From positions 92,795,044 through 92,859,043 of the forward strand of contig CM045763.1 of assembly GCA_025200525.1 (NCBI GenBank): DNA of 64,000 bases, given 5' to 3'. The notes under the pieces are model-generated. The model did no database searches and had not been told where the DNA came from. It worked only from the letters and a program-made list of their open reading frames with translations. Position numbers and translations under genes: made by a program. The stretch comes from Camellia lanceoleosa. Taxonomy: Eukaryota; Streptophyta; Magnoliopsida; Ericales; Theaceae. Positions 20,600 to 31,539 of this stretch are shown one piece after another; the first letter of the stretch is position 1, and every line of letters starts with the position of its first letter.

Positions 20600-23500
20600 T
20601 GTAGACACCCCACTTTTGACCATCCACAAGACTTGGACGTCACCGTTGGAACACTCAGTGATCATCCATGTTTGTGTTCGTCTGGAGTTCCCGGAGGTCT
20701 CGGCAGCGCGCCTTGCCTCAGGATCTCTCGACTCGACTGTTCGGTGTTTAGTTTTGCACCAAACACTTGTGTTTTGCCTTTGAGGGGCAGGGAATGCCTT
20801 GTGAGGCATCCCCACACTCCACCGGCCAGGGCTTGAGGCCACCGGCTGTGTTTTGTTGCCATCGGCCATATATTTGGCCGACTGGCACTCTGGATGGTCG
20901 ACCGGCCATCTATTTTGGCCAAATTGTATTTTTGGCTGGCCGACCACTATTCATCTGCTTTTGTAGATATTTTTATGCCAGTTGTGATAGCTGGCATACA
21001 CTCTGCTCCCCTTCATACACGTGTATGGAGGGATTTCCCTCTTGTCTAGATTGCTTTGGAAGTTTTACAAGAGGGATTGTCTTTAAGAGGGAACCTCTCC
21101 TCCCTCCTCTAGGTTGGAAAGAAAAAAGCTGAGGAGAGCTCTGATATTAGGGTTTTGAGTTTGTATCTCTTCTATCTCTATATCTCTCTCTCTTGAGCTT
21201 AGTGTGTGTGTGTTTAGTCTCATTTTTGCACATAAACACCTAGTCCTACACCTTCCCTTGGTTGCTTAGGAGCCAAAAGGTTGTTCTTGGTGTTCTTGGG
21301 TGGTTTTGAGCTTGGAGAAGCAGCTGTACCGCCATTTGTGAAGGAAGTCTTCAAGGGAAAGAAACTTATCTTTTTTACCCCATTCTTGCTTAGATTTTTA
21401 ACCCATCTTGCAACTGTTTTTAGATTTGGTGTATAACATATAGAAGTCTTGTTTTTGCCTACTCTAAATAGCAGTTTAAGAGTGTTTTGAGCTTTGGGGT
21501 TGTTTGACCCGTCTTAAGCCTTGTTAGGCCTCTTTTTTGTGCCATTTTGGTGAGCTCCGGGACCATTGTGTTTGGGACTCCTCACCATTGAAATCTTGAG
21601 GGATTTCAGTGGTGAGGATGGTGCCTTGAGGTCCTAAGAAGGAGAGAGCCACCACCTCTCCTTGTTGTCCTTGAAAATGGCCATTTTTGCCTCTTGAGGG
21701 AGCATCTAGTTTAGGTTCATGTTGATCATGCCTTAATTGATTTTTGAGCTTATATTGCAATGATATAGCATTGTGTTAAGTTGGTTTGGACACACCTTGC
21801 ATGCCTTGCATACATGTCTTGTAATGCCACATCTTGCCTTAACATGCATCATGATGAACCATGACTCTCTAGCATGATTTAGGCCTAGCTTTGTGAAGCT
21901 TTCATGCATGTTTTAGTATACTTTAGCTCTGTTCTTAGTTTCTTTAGCCATGCTTGACATGCTTTGTGTAGTCTCTTTACATTCTAGCTTGTAGGCCTTG
22001 ATTGTGTGAAGTGTTGAGTATGCTTCATTTGGTCTATTTCAATGGTTTGACTACACTTGTAGCACCATTTCAGTCCTCTTAACATGCTTGCATGCTTGGA
22101 TTTAATGCTCCTTTGATGCTTTAAGAGGTTGTGTTGTATGGTCCATGTTCAAGCATTTGTGCATGCCTCCATGCGTAGATCATTTAGATGCCATCTAAAT
22201 GGTTTTTAGGGCTTGTCTTAACATGTTTTAGGTCTGTTTTGATTCATTTTGATCATTTGTTTCATGTGTCATATGATCATGGTTTAAGCCCTTTGGCTTG
22301 TCTTGGATTTTAGGCTTTACTTGCATACTTTACTTGTGTTGATTAGTCGGTTTGGCACCTCTTTTAACATGATTTTCAGAGCCTGTAATGCATGCCATTT
22401 ATCCATCTTTGCATCCTCTTAAGTGTGCTTGAGAGTTGTCTCTTAATGCCTAAGTGTTGGTCCTTGTGTGCATGCATGTTTGGATGTCATTTTGACTTCA
22501 TTTTTTAGCATGTTGGCCACTGTTTTGGGCTTAGTATAGAGCTGCCCAACTAGTGTAAGTCCCTCCTTTGCATGACCGTTGCATGCTCACCTTGTATGTT
22601 GTTGCATGATTGAATGAAGTCACATGCTTGCTTGCATGCTTGAACACCCATATTGTGTCTTGCATACTTGTTGGTTGCATTGCTTCATGCCTTGCATGAT
22701 TGTTGTATGCCTTGTATGCTTCTTTGCGTTTCCATGATTGCATGCTAGCTCACATGCCTAGGTTGTATCACATTGCCACGCATGCTTAACCTCTTGAACT
22801 GATTGTGATAGAGGTTGCGCCCCATTGTTTGTTTATGTGCATTTCACTCCACATTGGAAATGCACAACTTGGTTCCTTGGGCCATCACGCATTGAGATGC
22901 GCGATTGGTGGTCCGAGAATCGAGAACCATGTCCCTTTCAGCCATAAACATGATAAGGGATATGGTGGTGCACACATCTTCTTGAAATGCATTGCCATGC
23001 CAAGTTTTGCCCTCTGCTGCTGTCAAAAATAGGTTCTGCAGGAAGTTTTGGCCGGTCGACTAAATACAGTGCCAACCGGCCATCCATTGTTGGCCGATGG
23101 ATCAATTTGTGGTCGGTGATCATTTCCCTTGGCCGGTGGTGTTCCCCCTCAGCCGGTGGTGTCTCACAGCACCCAAAGAAGCAACCCTGGGACTTTGGCA
23201 GCCTTCAGAGGAGCAAAGCATAGAAAACAGAGGCAGCTTGTGCATGGCAGTGGACTTCTGAGCGGAATCGAGCACGCGTGCATTGGACCCTCTCCCCGAG
23301 GCTACTTTTATTGCTTTCTTAGATTAGTTAATTCGCTTAACTAGTTTAATTCATCTGCAATAATTAATTAGCTTGTAGGTTAATTAATTACATTATACTT
23401 TTGGTCCCTCCGAGTGAGGGCGAATTTGTAATAAGTGTGGGTGCGTGTGTGCATGTCTTCCAACCCCCGTTTCTTTCTCCCTTTACTTACCTGCTTTGAT

Positions 23501-24441
23501 GGTTAGTATTAGGGCACGATTTAATTTAGCATACCTTATGCTATGCATGTGTGCATTACTCATCAGTATTGCATGCACCGGGCTCGGCGCATCATGCTAA
23601 CTGCATAAGTATTTCAAATCTAACTTGAATACGTGCATCAAATTGTTGCATTTCACATGTCGTTCTACGATTAGTCGAGCCTATCCTAATTGCATTCTGT
23701 ATGCGTTGCATTAGGCACTTAACATGGACTAGGATCATTCATGATTATTGACTAGTTCATTGTTTTGGCATGGAGTACGATGTAAGTATTTATGCTTTAG
23801 CATTTCGCATGAGTGTGAATGTTAACATGACAACATGCTTACCATGTGGCTAGATGCTTAGTTGATATAACTGCTTGAATGCCTGTGGGTGAAGGTTGGA
23901 TTTTTTGAGTTGGAACAACTCGTTGAAATCTGTATTTTAGCCTGCTCGCGAGTAGCAAATTCTAAATCGTTTTTTTCAAACAAACGGATATGCAATGCTT
24001 GGTCCCAATTTAGACGGTCTAGTCTATACTTGTTCGCTGTGCGCATAACATAGTAATTCTAGGTTAATAATCGGAATAAGAACGCATAATGTTTTCAAAA
24101 TGTAATATCATGGTTAGTAGAGGCCAATCTTCAGATCGGGCGAGAGGGGGTGCTCATAGCTGACCTTCCCCAATCGTACCCAAGTTCCCGAGCCAAGGCA
24201 ACTTTGGTGATGACAAACACGTGGCCTTTGGCACCGAGTCAGGGTTTCCTAAAATTCCCCCATTACAAAATATTTAGCTAGTGACTCTGTATCTGGCAAA
24301 GCAGTCTATATTTGGCACTTTTTTCAAAAATCTGTTTTCTCGAAACGATTTGTCAGATTTGGACTCTTTGGTTTAGATTAAGAACCGTAACACAAAGGGA
24401 GTCCGAACTGTAGAGTGAGGCCCTCTTAGGGCGCGTCTACA
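20600..24441 (+). repeat. 3' LTR of element A (3842 bp)
   Basis: Starts TGTAGACACC, ends GCGTCTACA. Differs from the 5' LTR by scattered substitutions, absence of the 56-bp duplication, and a short insertion near 21215. Its palindrome (21009-21032) has one mismatch. The hairpin is at 21580-21617. Confidence 0.93.
21009..21032. promoter_or_regulatory. G-box palindrome in 3' LTR of A
   Basis: 24 bp, one mismatch from perfect; core TACACGTGTA retained. Confidence 0.5.
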
Positions 24442-24446
24442 AGAAC
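24442..24446. repeat. Right TSD (AGAAC) of element A
   Basis: Identical to 5810-5814. From here element B's PMD intron resumes. Confidence 0.9.
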
Positions 24447-24635
24447 AAATATTAGATTTTCTATGTGTGGTGTATGTTATGCAGTGTGCAGTATGTATAG
24501 TGTATAGAAAATGCAAAGTAGGAAGCATACAGTGCAAGAGCAGATACAAAAAAATGTAGAAAGTGCAAGTGTTGAACAAAGCAAAAGCAGAAAATGCTAA
24601 GCAAAATAATGAAAAGGGAAAACTAAGCTGTGTAC

Positions 24636-25854
24636 CTCCCAAGCTCGCCAATAGCCGCTGATCAACCTCCCGCACACCTGAGAGGCCGAGCTCATGTATT
24701 CGTAGAGAGTGGTAAGGCCGGTTGTGCTCCAGTCATAAAAATGAACCCGCTGGAGCACCACCAGAGCACCACTAGAGCACACAGGAAGTATAAACCCACG
24801 GTATTCCACCTATTCGAAAACAAGGTGGTACCGAAAAGGAACAGGAGGAAGCCCCTAGCGTACTGCTCCGCCTCCTCATCAGTCTCGGGGTCCTCCCCTC
24901 TGTAATGCTCCTCGAACCAGGTATATGTAACCATGGCCACTCAAACTGTCGGTGGACGCACTCCAAGTAATGTATCCCATGTGGCCACCCACTCTCCCAT
25001 GTCGGGATCAAGGGGAATCAGATCACCTCCTACACCTAGGCCAGTGATCATGGCGAAGTCGAGAGGAGTCATCATCATCTCTCCCGCCGTGGAGAAGTGG
25101 ACAGAGTTGGTGGTGTCCCACCACCTCTCCACAAGAGCCCCTAGGAGAGGGCGACTCATTGTGACCTGCATCAAGCTGCAGCAAAATAGGCCAAAGCTGA
25201 TCCCGTCGATGATCTGGCGGACCCTCGCGGGAAGCACATCATACCAATCCCGAGTGGTCGTCGCACTATAACCTCTAAAGGAGCGGGATTCGTCCTGTGG
25301 CAGAGCAGTGATGTAATCAGTTCAAGTGATGAAAGTATAGTTGAAAGTATAGTTAAAAGTACAACTGAATGCAAATCAGTGATGTATTGAAGATACAGTT
25401 GAATTCAGGGCAGTGATGCATGAGGTGCGGTCGATACAAGACATTATCTGATGATGTGTGAAGTATAGTTAAATGCAGAATAACAATGTATGAAATACAG
25501 CCAGATCCAAGCATGTGATGCAATCAGATCAAAACAGTGCAAGAAATGCAAATAGTTGGAAGTAATACTGCAGAAAAGCAGAGTGGGTACCTCCACAACA
25601 ATGGCCGACAAATAAGACCTGGGCTCTCGCAGCAAGAGGTCGTCTGGTGCGTCCTCATCGAAATCAGTGAAAGTGTGGATGCCTCCCACCACTAGTATAA
25701 TGTGAGTCTCTGGGTGATGCCTCACGGGGTCAAAGGGACGTATGCTCGGTGGTAAAGCCTGAGGCTCGACCCCCGCCTCAACTGCAAAGTCCGTGGCAAG
25801 CTCCACTGGAGGGAGTGCGGGGAAGCCCCCATCATGCGGGATATCGTCAGGTAT
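24636..25854 (-). pseudogene. Antisense PMD gene of element B, exons 1-2
   Basis: Exon 1 25854-25591 (264 bp) and exon 2 25294-24636 (659 bp). The start aligned with MADD of the other copies is ATA here, so the start codon is lost. Exon 1 holds LPPSIRPFDPVRHHPE. Exon 2 holds the PMD core: RDWYDVLPARVRQIIDG, LLGALVERWWDTTN, STAGEMMMTPLDFAM and GLGVGGDLIPLDPDMGEW, then YTWFEEHYRGE and GYWRAWE at the end. Breaks: one TGA after RPPTV and an 11-bp tandem duplication (TGGTGCTC repeat near 24760) that shifts the frame. The donor GTAC at 24635-24632 opens the intron that now contains element A. Exons 3-6 continue at 5717-4284. Confidence 0.78.
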
Positions 25855-26647
25855 CTAAGATAGATGCAAAAATGAGCAAAATGGTGAAGTTTTGAACAAA
25901 TCAAACCCTAGGAGAGAGAAAACTTCAAATAAAGTTGAAAACCTGAGAAAAGTGAACCAACCTTGAGAGAAACTTGGGGGAAATGATCCTTGAATGGGGG
26001 AAATGACGAAAGAGGCCTCGGAATCAATTTCTGATCGGTTCCAATCGAAGAGACCAAAGGGGTTTTAGCGATTCAAGTTTGTTTAGGGTGTTGGGAAACA
26101 CGTAGAACTCGTGAATCTAGAGAGAAGGCGCACCTAGAGAGCAAGGGAAATAATTCTTGTGCAAGAGGTGTGGAGGAAATGAAGTGATTTTCGGTATATT
26201 TAAAAACCCATGGCCCAAATGACCAAAATGGCCGAATCTGCCAGCGGTGGCCAGCACCCCTCTCATCAATGGCCAGCACCCCTTTATTGATGGCCGGCAG
26301 CTGCCATTGATGGCCGGCAGGGGGCCGGCATCTTTCCCTGATGGTCGGCAACTCTCCACCAGCTTCCTCTACCTATTTTACCATGGGATGTGTCTTTGGG
26401 TTTCAATAATTCTGAGGAATGTTTAAAATTTGCTTCAAAGTGCCTCCGCGGAAGCTCAAAGTGGCGTTCATGATGCATAATGGTTGTCGCTTATCAACAC
26501 ATGCGAGGTGTATCCTTTTTAACATGTTGTAACCCTCCGACAAGTAAATCAGAAGTTACCGTTGAGTAATCCCTTTCAGGCCCGCTTTAGCCGCTACATA
26601 GAGTACACATTGCGTTGTTGATACATTGAATGTGTGTACGTTTTACT
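25855..26647. other. 5' flank of PMD gene B and internal spacer
   Basis: No further gene. Contains the regulatory block described separately and unassigned sequence. Confidence 0.45.
26190..26360 (-). promoter_or_regulatory. GGCCGGCA repeat block and TATA-like box upstream of PMD, element B
   Basis: Repeats of GATGGCCGGCAG-type units (26225-26360) about 400 bp upstream of the PMD start, with a TTTAAATATACC box on the minus strand near 26193-26204. Same order as in A and C. Promoter role inferred. Confidence 0.38.
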
Positions 26648-26806
26648 TGCATTGTTTTGCACATCTTTAACTTGTGCTGTCATGCACGTTACTTGCATTG
26701 TTTTGGACCTCATTTAACCTGCGTTGTCATGCACGTTACTTGCATCGTTTTGCACCTCATTTAACCTGCGTTGTCACGCACGTTACTTGCATCGTTTTGC
26801 ACCTCA
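26648..26806. repeat. 46-bp tandem repeat in the 3' region of element B
   Basis: About 3.4 copies of a unit beginning TGCATCGTTTTGCACCTCAT and ending CACGTTACT, running straight into LTR sequence. Confidence 0.75.
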
Positions 26807-27674
26807 TATGCCATTTTAGAATAGCCGAGCCTATTTCTAGTTGAATCTTGCATGTGTTGTATCAGCCATCTTAACATAGCTAGGATCATGCATTGATTAC
26901 TAACTAGTTATTGTTTTGGCTCGGAGTACTAGGTAAGCTTTTACACTTTAGCATCCTTGCATGTGTGTAAGTGACTACCATGATAGCATGCTTGCCATGA
27001 GGCTAACTGCTTAAGTGTTTAACTACCTGAATGCTTGTGGTTGAAGGTTGGATTACTTGAATTGGAACAATTTATCGAAATGTGTGTTTTAAGCCCACTT
27101 GAGGTGGCAAAATCATGTTTTCTAAGCCCACTCGAGGGTGGCAAATCCACGTCTTAGCCTACTTGCGAGTAGCACGCGATCTAGTCTATACTTGTATGTT
27201 GTGCGCATCACATAGTAATTCTAGGCTAATACACCGGAATAAGAACGCATGTGTTTTCAAAAACAAAATATCATGTTAGTGAAGGCCGATCTTTAGATCG
27301 GGGGAGCGGGGGTGCTCATTGCATGACCTTCCCCTCTCGTACCCAAGTTCTCAAGCCGAGGCAACTTTGGTGATGACGAACACGTGGCCTTAGGCATGAG
27401 TCAGGGTTTTCTAAATTTCCCAAAATAAAACATTTAAGTGGCGACTCTGTATCTGGCAAAGCAGTCTATGTTTGGTACTTCTTTACAAAAATTAGTTTTT
27501 CAAAATGACTTGCCGAATTTGGAATCTTTGGTAATTTATCGATCTTGCATTGCACTTTACGAAATCAGATTCAGAACTGTGACATTGAGTCCGAGCTGTA
27601 GTAGTAGTCCAATGAACAAAACAAATTTCGCACCAATTCGCGCGAGGAGCTCCTGACGTTCGGGCACGTCTACA
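26806..27674 (+). repeat. Truncated 3' LTR of element B
   Basis: Begins inside the LTR at ATGCCATTTTAGAATAGCCG (compare 8910) and runs to the LTR end CGTCTACA. About 3 kb of the LTR's 5' part, including its promoter, is missing. It contains extra copies of a CACTTGAGGGTGGCAAAT motif. Confidence 0.8.
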
Positions 27675-29807
27675 GTGAGTCAGGTGACCTGACATATCGA
27701 TGATTAGGCAATAAGGGCTCAAGCGGAATCTGGTAAGGTCCCCCACCAAGTCGCCAACCTGTCAGCTCAATCGGAGGATCTGGCCATCCAGCCAGCTGCC
27801 TAGAAAAAGACTCCCCTCGAGTCTCACCCCGTGGTGCCCGAGCTTGGCTCGTCGAAAGGACATCAGCAGCCCGAACCCTACTCGATGAGGACATATCAGC
27901 CGTCCTGCCTATGGAAGGACGAGCGCCTGTCAAAGAAGGCATCAGATATGCCTCCATGTAGGTCATGTAGTCCCCCTCTTCGATGTAGTGGTCTTCCTCC
28001 ACACCCCACATGAAGTCATTGAGTCCCTAAGGGGAGAGCATATATGTCCCCCGTATAGAAGGTGGGGGTACCGAAGGGACATACTGTAGTGGTAGGCCCA
28101 TCGTCTGCACATGAAGCGCTCACCGAGAAACTAGGCTTGACCTACGGGTCCCTCGAATAGGATCCGAAGCCTGGAGGCATCCCAAGCCCCGGCATACTAA
28201 AGCTGAGTAAACCCGGGCATCGATGCCCAAGGCTGCCATGCTATGTGCAATTAACAAGTGTGTGAGCTGATTAGTTGTCATCAATTATACAAAATGAATT
28301 GTATATGAAAGCATAAAGGACTGTGAGTCTTGAGTTACCTCGGACGCCCTCACAGTATCGAAGTATTGGCAAAGGTATGGCAAGGTCTCCCGGGGCCTCG
28401 GCTAGCACCGGCTGTCAAATCTATGCGAGTATGGCACATCAAGTGGTATCTCGACCTCTGGCTCGGGGGCAAGCATTAGGAAATAGGCGTATACCCATAG
28501 CTGTGAAAGGTAAGACAGTGGCAGTCAGAATACAGAATATGCAGAAAATGCAGAATGCAGAATGCGGAGTACATAATGTAATGTGTGCAATGTGTGGAGT
28601 GTGCAATGTACAGGTAATGAAAAGCAGAAATGTAAATCAAAAGGGAAGAATGTACCTCCCAGGCTCTCCAATAGCCGCCTACTATGTTCCTGCTCCTGCG
28701 AGAGGTCGAGCTCATATAGCAATAAAGGGTAGCAAGGCTAACGCTGCCCCAATCGAAGTGCCGAACCTGGGATAGGTCTACTAGAGCTCTCAAAAGATGT
28801 AGCCTGATCGTGTTCCCCCTATCGGAGAACAATGTGGTCCCAAGAAGGAACATCAAGAATCCCCGGGCATATTGCTCCGTGGCCTCAACAATCTCGGGCC
28901 TAGTCTCTCTATACTGCTCTGTGAACCAGGTGTATCTTACTGTGACTGATGATCGGTATATCAGCGGATGGGCTTCGAGTAGATAGGTCCATGCTACCTC
29001 TCACTCACCCATATCGGTGTCATATGGGATCGGCCGGCCTCCTACCTTGAGGCCCGTCAGCATAGCAAAGTCGTACGGGGTAATCGTCATGTCCCCGATA
29101 GTTGAGAAATGGAAGGAGTTGATGGTGTCCAACCATCTCTCTACTAGTGCACCTAGGAGAGTCCTACTCGCCGTAAGATGCGACAACCCAGTGCAAAATA
29201 GCCCGAAGCCTACCTCATCAACAATTTGCCGAACACCGTCGGGGAGCTCCATATACCAATCCCTCGCGATGATCAACCCATATCCCCGAGTGGAACAGGA
29301 AGCTGTCTGTGTTCAGAATGAGCAGAGATGCAGTGTGTGAGTTGTGTTTAGAATGAGCAGAGATGGAGTGTGTGAGTTATGTTCAGAATGAGCAGAGATG
29401 CAGTGTGTGATTTGTGTTCAGAATGAGCGGAGATGCAGTGTGTGAGCTGTGTTTAGAATGAGTAGAAGCGTTGTGTACGTAAATGTGTTCAGAACAAGCA
29501 GACGAAATACGGAGCAAAAGCATGAATTGTGCAAGAAATGTAAAGGGCATCACAGAAAATGGGAGAGTGCAGTATGTACCTCAGGCGCGTAGTGACACAA
29601 GTGAGACTCCGGCTCCCGCAATAGATGATCTACGGGGGGGCGCCGTGCAAACCTGGTAAAATGGTGAGCTGTGCTGGGTGGCAGAATATGTACCTCAGGA
29701 CGGTACGTTGTAGGATCAAAGGGCCGAGTCCTAGGCGGCAGCGGAATGATGTCGGGCTCCTCCTCCATCCCCGGATAGCACTCGTCGTATGGAGCATCGT
29801 CGGCCAT
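27675..29807 (-). pseudogene. Antisense PMD gene of element C, exons 1-4
   Basis: Exon 1 29807-29580 (228 bp, ATG retained, 76 open codons, RPFDPTTYRPEVHIL). Exon 2 29306-28656 (651 bp, 217 codons): ARDWYMELPDGVRQIVDE, LVERWLDTINSFHFSTIGDM and GLKVGGRPIPYDTDMGE, then one TGA where the other copies have Trp or Lys, then YTWFTEQYRE and ending GGYWRAWE. Exon 3 28500-28339 (162 bp, one stop). Exon 4 starts near 28246 and is cut at 27675 by element B. It has several stops and at least one frameshift. Exons 1-3 are all multiples of three, so introns are phase 0 as in A and B. Exons 5-6 were displaced by B's insertion. Exons 1 and 2 are the best-preserved PMD coding sequence here. Intron 1 holds a 35-bp tandem repeat. 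Confidence 0.82.
29309..29500. repeat. 35-bp tandem repeat in PMD intron 1, element C
   Basis: Four good copies (29309-29448) of GTGTTCAGAATGAGCAGAGA plus 15 bp, then decayed copies. It begins immediately at the intron's 3' splice site. Confidence 0.75.
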
Positions 29808-31107
29808 CTGAAAAGAAGGTGAAAGATGAGCAAAAATGAGCAAAATGAGCAAAATGAGCAAAAGTGCCAAAAGTCAACAAAGGTCAACTCTCGGGAGGAG
29901 AAAAAAGTCAAAAAGTAAAAGCCCGGGGAAAAGGACGCCAAACTTAAGACAAACTTGGGGGAAACATACCTCAAAAAGCAAAAATGGCGGAAAACGGTCC
30001 GAAAGCAAGATTTGTTCGGTTCAAAGTAAAGGAAACCAAAGAGTTTTCGTGAATCAACTTCGCGTGGAGAGTTGGAAAACGCATGTAAAGCCCGGATCTA
30101 AGAGGAAAAGAGGTCTAGGGAGGTAGAGGAGTGATTTTTGGCCTTATATGTGTGAGCATTTGTGCTTTGGAGTTGTGCTTTTAAAGATCCGAACCTCAAA
30201 AGACCACACTGCCCCAAAATCTGCTAAACTGGTTGACCGACCAGCTTTTCTGGTCGACCGACCACCTATGTGGTCGATAGGTGGTTGTGGTGGTCGACAG
30301 CTCTCTAGGTTGGTTGGTAAGGTCCCACTGTCCTCCCCTGTGTGCTTTTATGCTATTATGAGTTCTTTAATTTTGAGAAAGTCCTAGAACAGTTCACTTT
30401 TCAGCTAAAAAGCCCCTGGGGGAATTTGAAATGACGTCTCCAATGCGTGACTCATCGTCAAGTCTTCATGAGTGAAGTGTATCCTTTTTGAATGCATTGT
30501 CACCCCTCCGAGAGGTAAATCGGAGGTTGTATTTGAATAGGCTTTGTGAAGGCATGTTTTCTTCATTCAGTGTTTTGCATTGAATGTACACCTCTTTCTT
30601 GATTATATCACACTTTTGCTTTGCATAAGATATGTACGTTTCCCTTGCATTATTATGCACCTTTTCACTTGCATTGTTATGCACTTCTTGTTTCGCATAG
30701 AATATGTATCTCGAATGTTGCGTGGAACATGCGTTCAACTCTCTTGCACTCACATGCGTTTGCCGCTTTTACATAGAATATGCACTCCTCGCATACGCAT
30801 AGAACGTGCATTTGGCATTTAAACACAAAACGTGTTGTCAATCCTACATAGAATATGCATTGTGTTTTATTGTACCTGTTGAGTTTCCTTCTTACGCAGG
30901 AGATGATATTGTATGTACGATTCATTCGAAGCTGATGCAACCAGACGATATTGTATGTACAGTTCATTCAGAGAAATTCCAAGTAAGATCTTTCCTGTCC
31001 TTTGAGTTCATCTTTTCTCGGTTAGAAACATTCAGGTACGTCTGGTGCTTACACCGATACCTCGTTGGTTAGAGACATTCGGATACGCCCAATATCTACA
31101 CTGACAT
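29808..31107. other. Upstream and 3' spacer of element C
   Basis: No gene seen. Includes the regulatory block and TGCAT-rich sequence like A 18660-20190. Confidence 0.45.
30140..30305 (-). promoter_or_regulatory. GGTCGACC block and TATA-like box upstream of PMD, element C
   Basis: GGTCGACCGACCACC-type repeats at 30225-30305, about 430 bp upstream of the PMD ATG, with CATATAAGGCC on the minus strand near 30141-30151. Promoter role inferred. Confidence 0.4.
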
Positions 31108-31447
31108 CTGCCTTTCCCTCTCTCACGTGTGATATGCTGAGAGGTGCTGTTTCCCTTTTTTGCCTGTGATACGCTGGGAGGTGTTGTTTCCCTCTCTCAC
31201 GTGTGATGCACTGAGAGGTGCTATTTCCCTCTCTCGTATGTGATACGCTAGGAGGTGTTGTTTCCCTCTCTCGCGTGTGACACGGTGGGAGGTGCTATTT
31301 CCCTCTCTCGCGTGTGATACGCTGAGAGGTGCTATTTTCATCTCTCGCGTGCGATACACTGGGAGTTACTGTTTCCCCCTTTTGCGTGTGATACGCTGTG
31401 AGGTGCTATTTCCCTCTCTCGCGTGTGATACGCTAAGAGGTGTTTCG
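31108..31447. repeat. 37-bp tandem repeat, about 9 copies, element C
   Basis: Unit TTTCCCTCTCTCGCGTGTGA plus 17 bp (TACGCTGAGAGGTGCTA), with point differences between copies. Any protein read through it is an artefact of the repeat. Confidence 0.85.
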
Positions 31448-31539
31448 TTTGAGACTCCGAGTTTCCCCGGTAGTTGCTTTTGGCCTTTCCCATGTGACGC
31501 GTGGTGGGAATTGTATAATTTTCTTATATCCTTTCTGTT

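Larger units (their letters stand above)
5815..24441 (+). mobile_element. Element A: complete non-autonomous Ogre/Tat-type retrotransposon (18.6 kb)
   Basis: Two full LTRs (5815-9696 and 20600-24441), both starting TGTAGACACC, flanked by a perfect TSD AGAAC (5810-5814 and 24442-24446). After the 5' LTR comes a TGGCGACTC primer-binding site; before the 3' LTR a purine tract AAAGAGGGGCAAC (20587-20599). The internal region has a gag remnant, only the last codons of pol, a decayed DUF7745-like exon, an antisense PMD gene and a tandem-repeat region. With protease, RT and integrase gone it must have moved by using another element's enzymes. Its TSD lies in an intron of element B's PMD gene. Confidence 0.93.
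1474..27674 (+). mobile_element. Element B: Ogre/Tat-type retrotransposon, 3' portion, split by element A
   Basis: Element B reads left to right: pol C-terminus (1476-1586), 3' noncoding region with antisense DUF7745-like and PMD genes, a tandem-repeat tract (26648-26806), and a truncated 3' LTR ending CGTCTACA at 27674. Element A (5815-24441, TSD AGAAC at 5810-5814 and 24442-24446) is inserted in an intron of B's antisense PMD gene. B's 5' part lies beyond the reverse LTR at 1-1473. B's 3' LTR abuts exon 4 of element C's PMD gene, so B inserted into C. The bases after B (GTGAG, 27675-27679) would be its TSD; the partner lies outside the window. Confidence 0.8.
27675..31500 (+). mobile_element. 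Element C: Ogre/Tat-type fragment carrying antisense PMD
   Basis: Starts where B's 3' LTR ends, inside PMD exon 4, and continues through the PMD gene, the GGTCGACC block (30225-30305), spacer similar to A 20180-20270 (GTACCTGTTGAGTTTCC and GTATGTACGATTCATT), and a 37-bp tandem repeat. No 3' LTR is present; the family sequence stops near 31500. The oldest of the three stacked copies. Confidence 0.7.

Noticed and set aside
31108..31447. CRISPR-like array
   Set aside because: Units are directly adjacent with no unique spacers, and the context is a plant retrotransposon.
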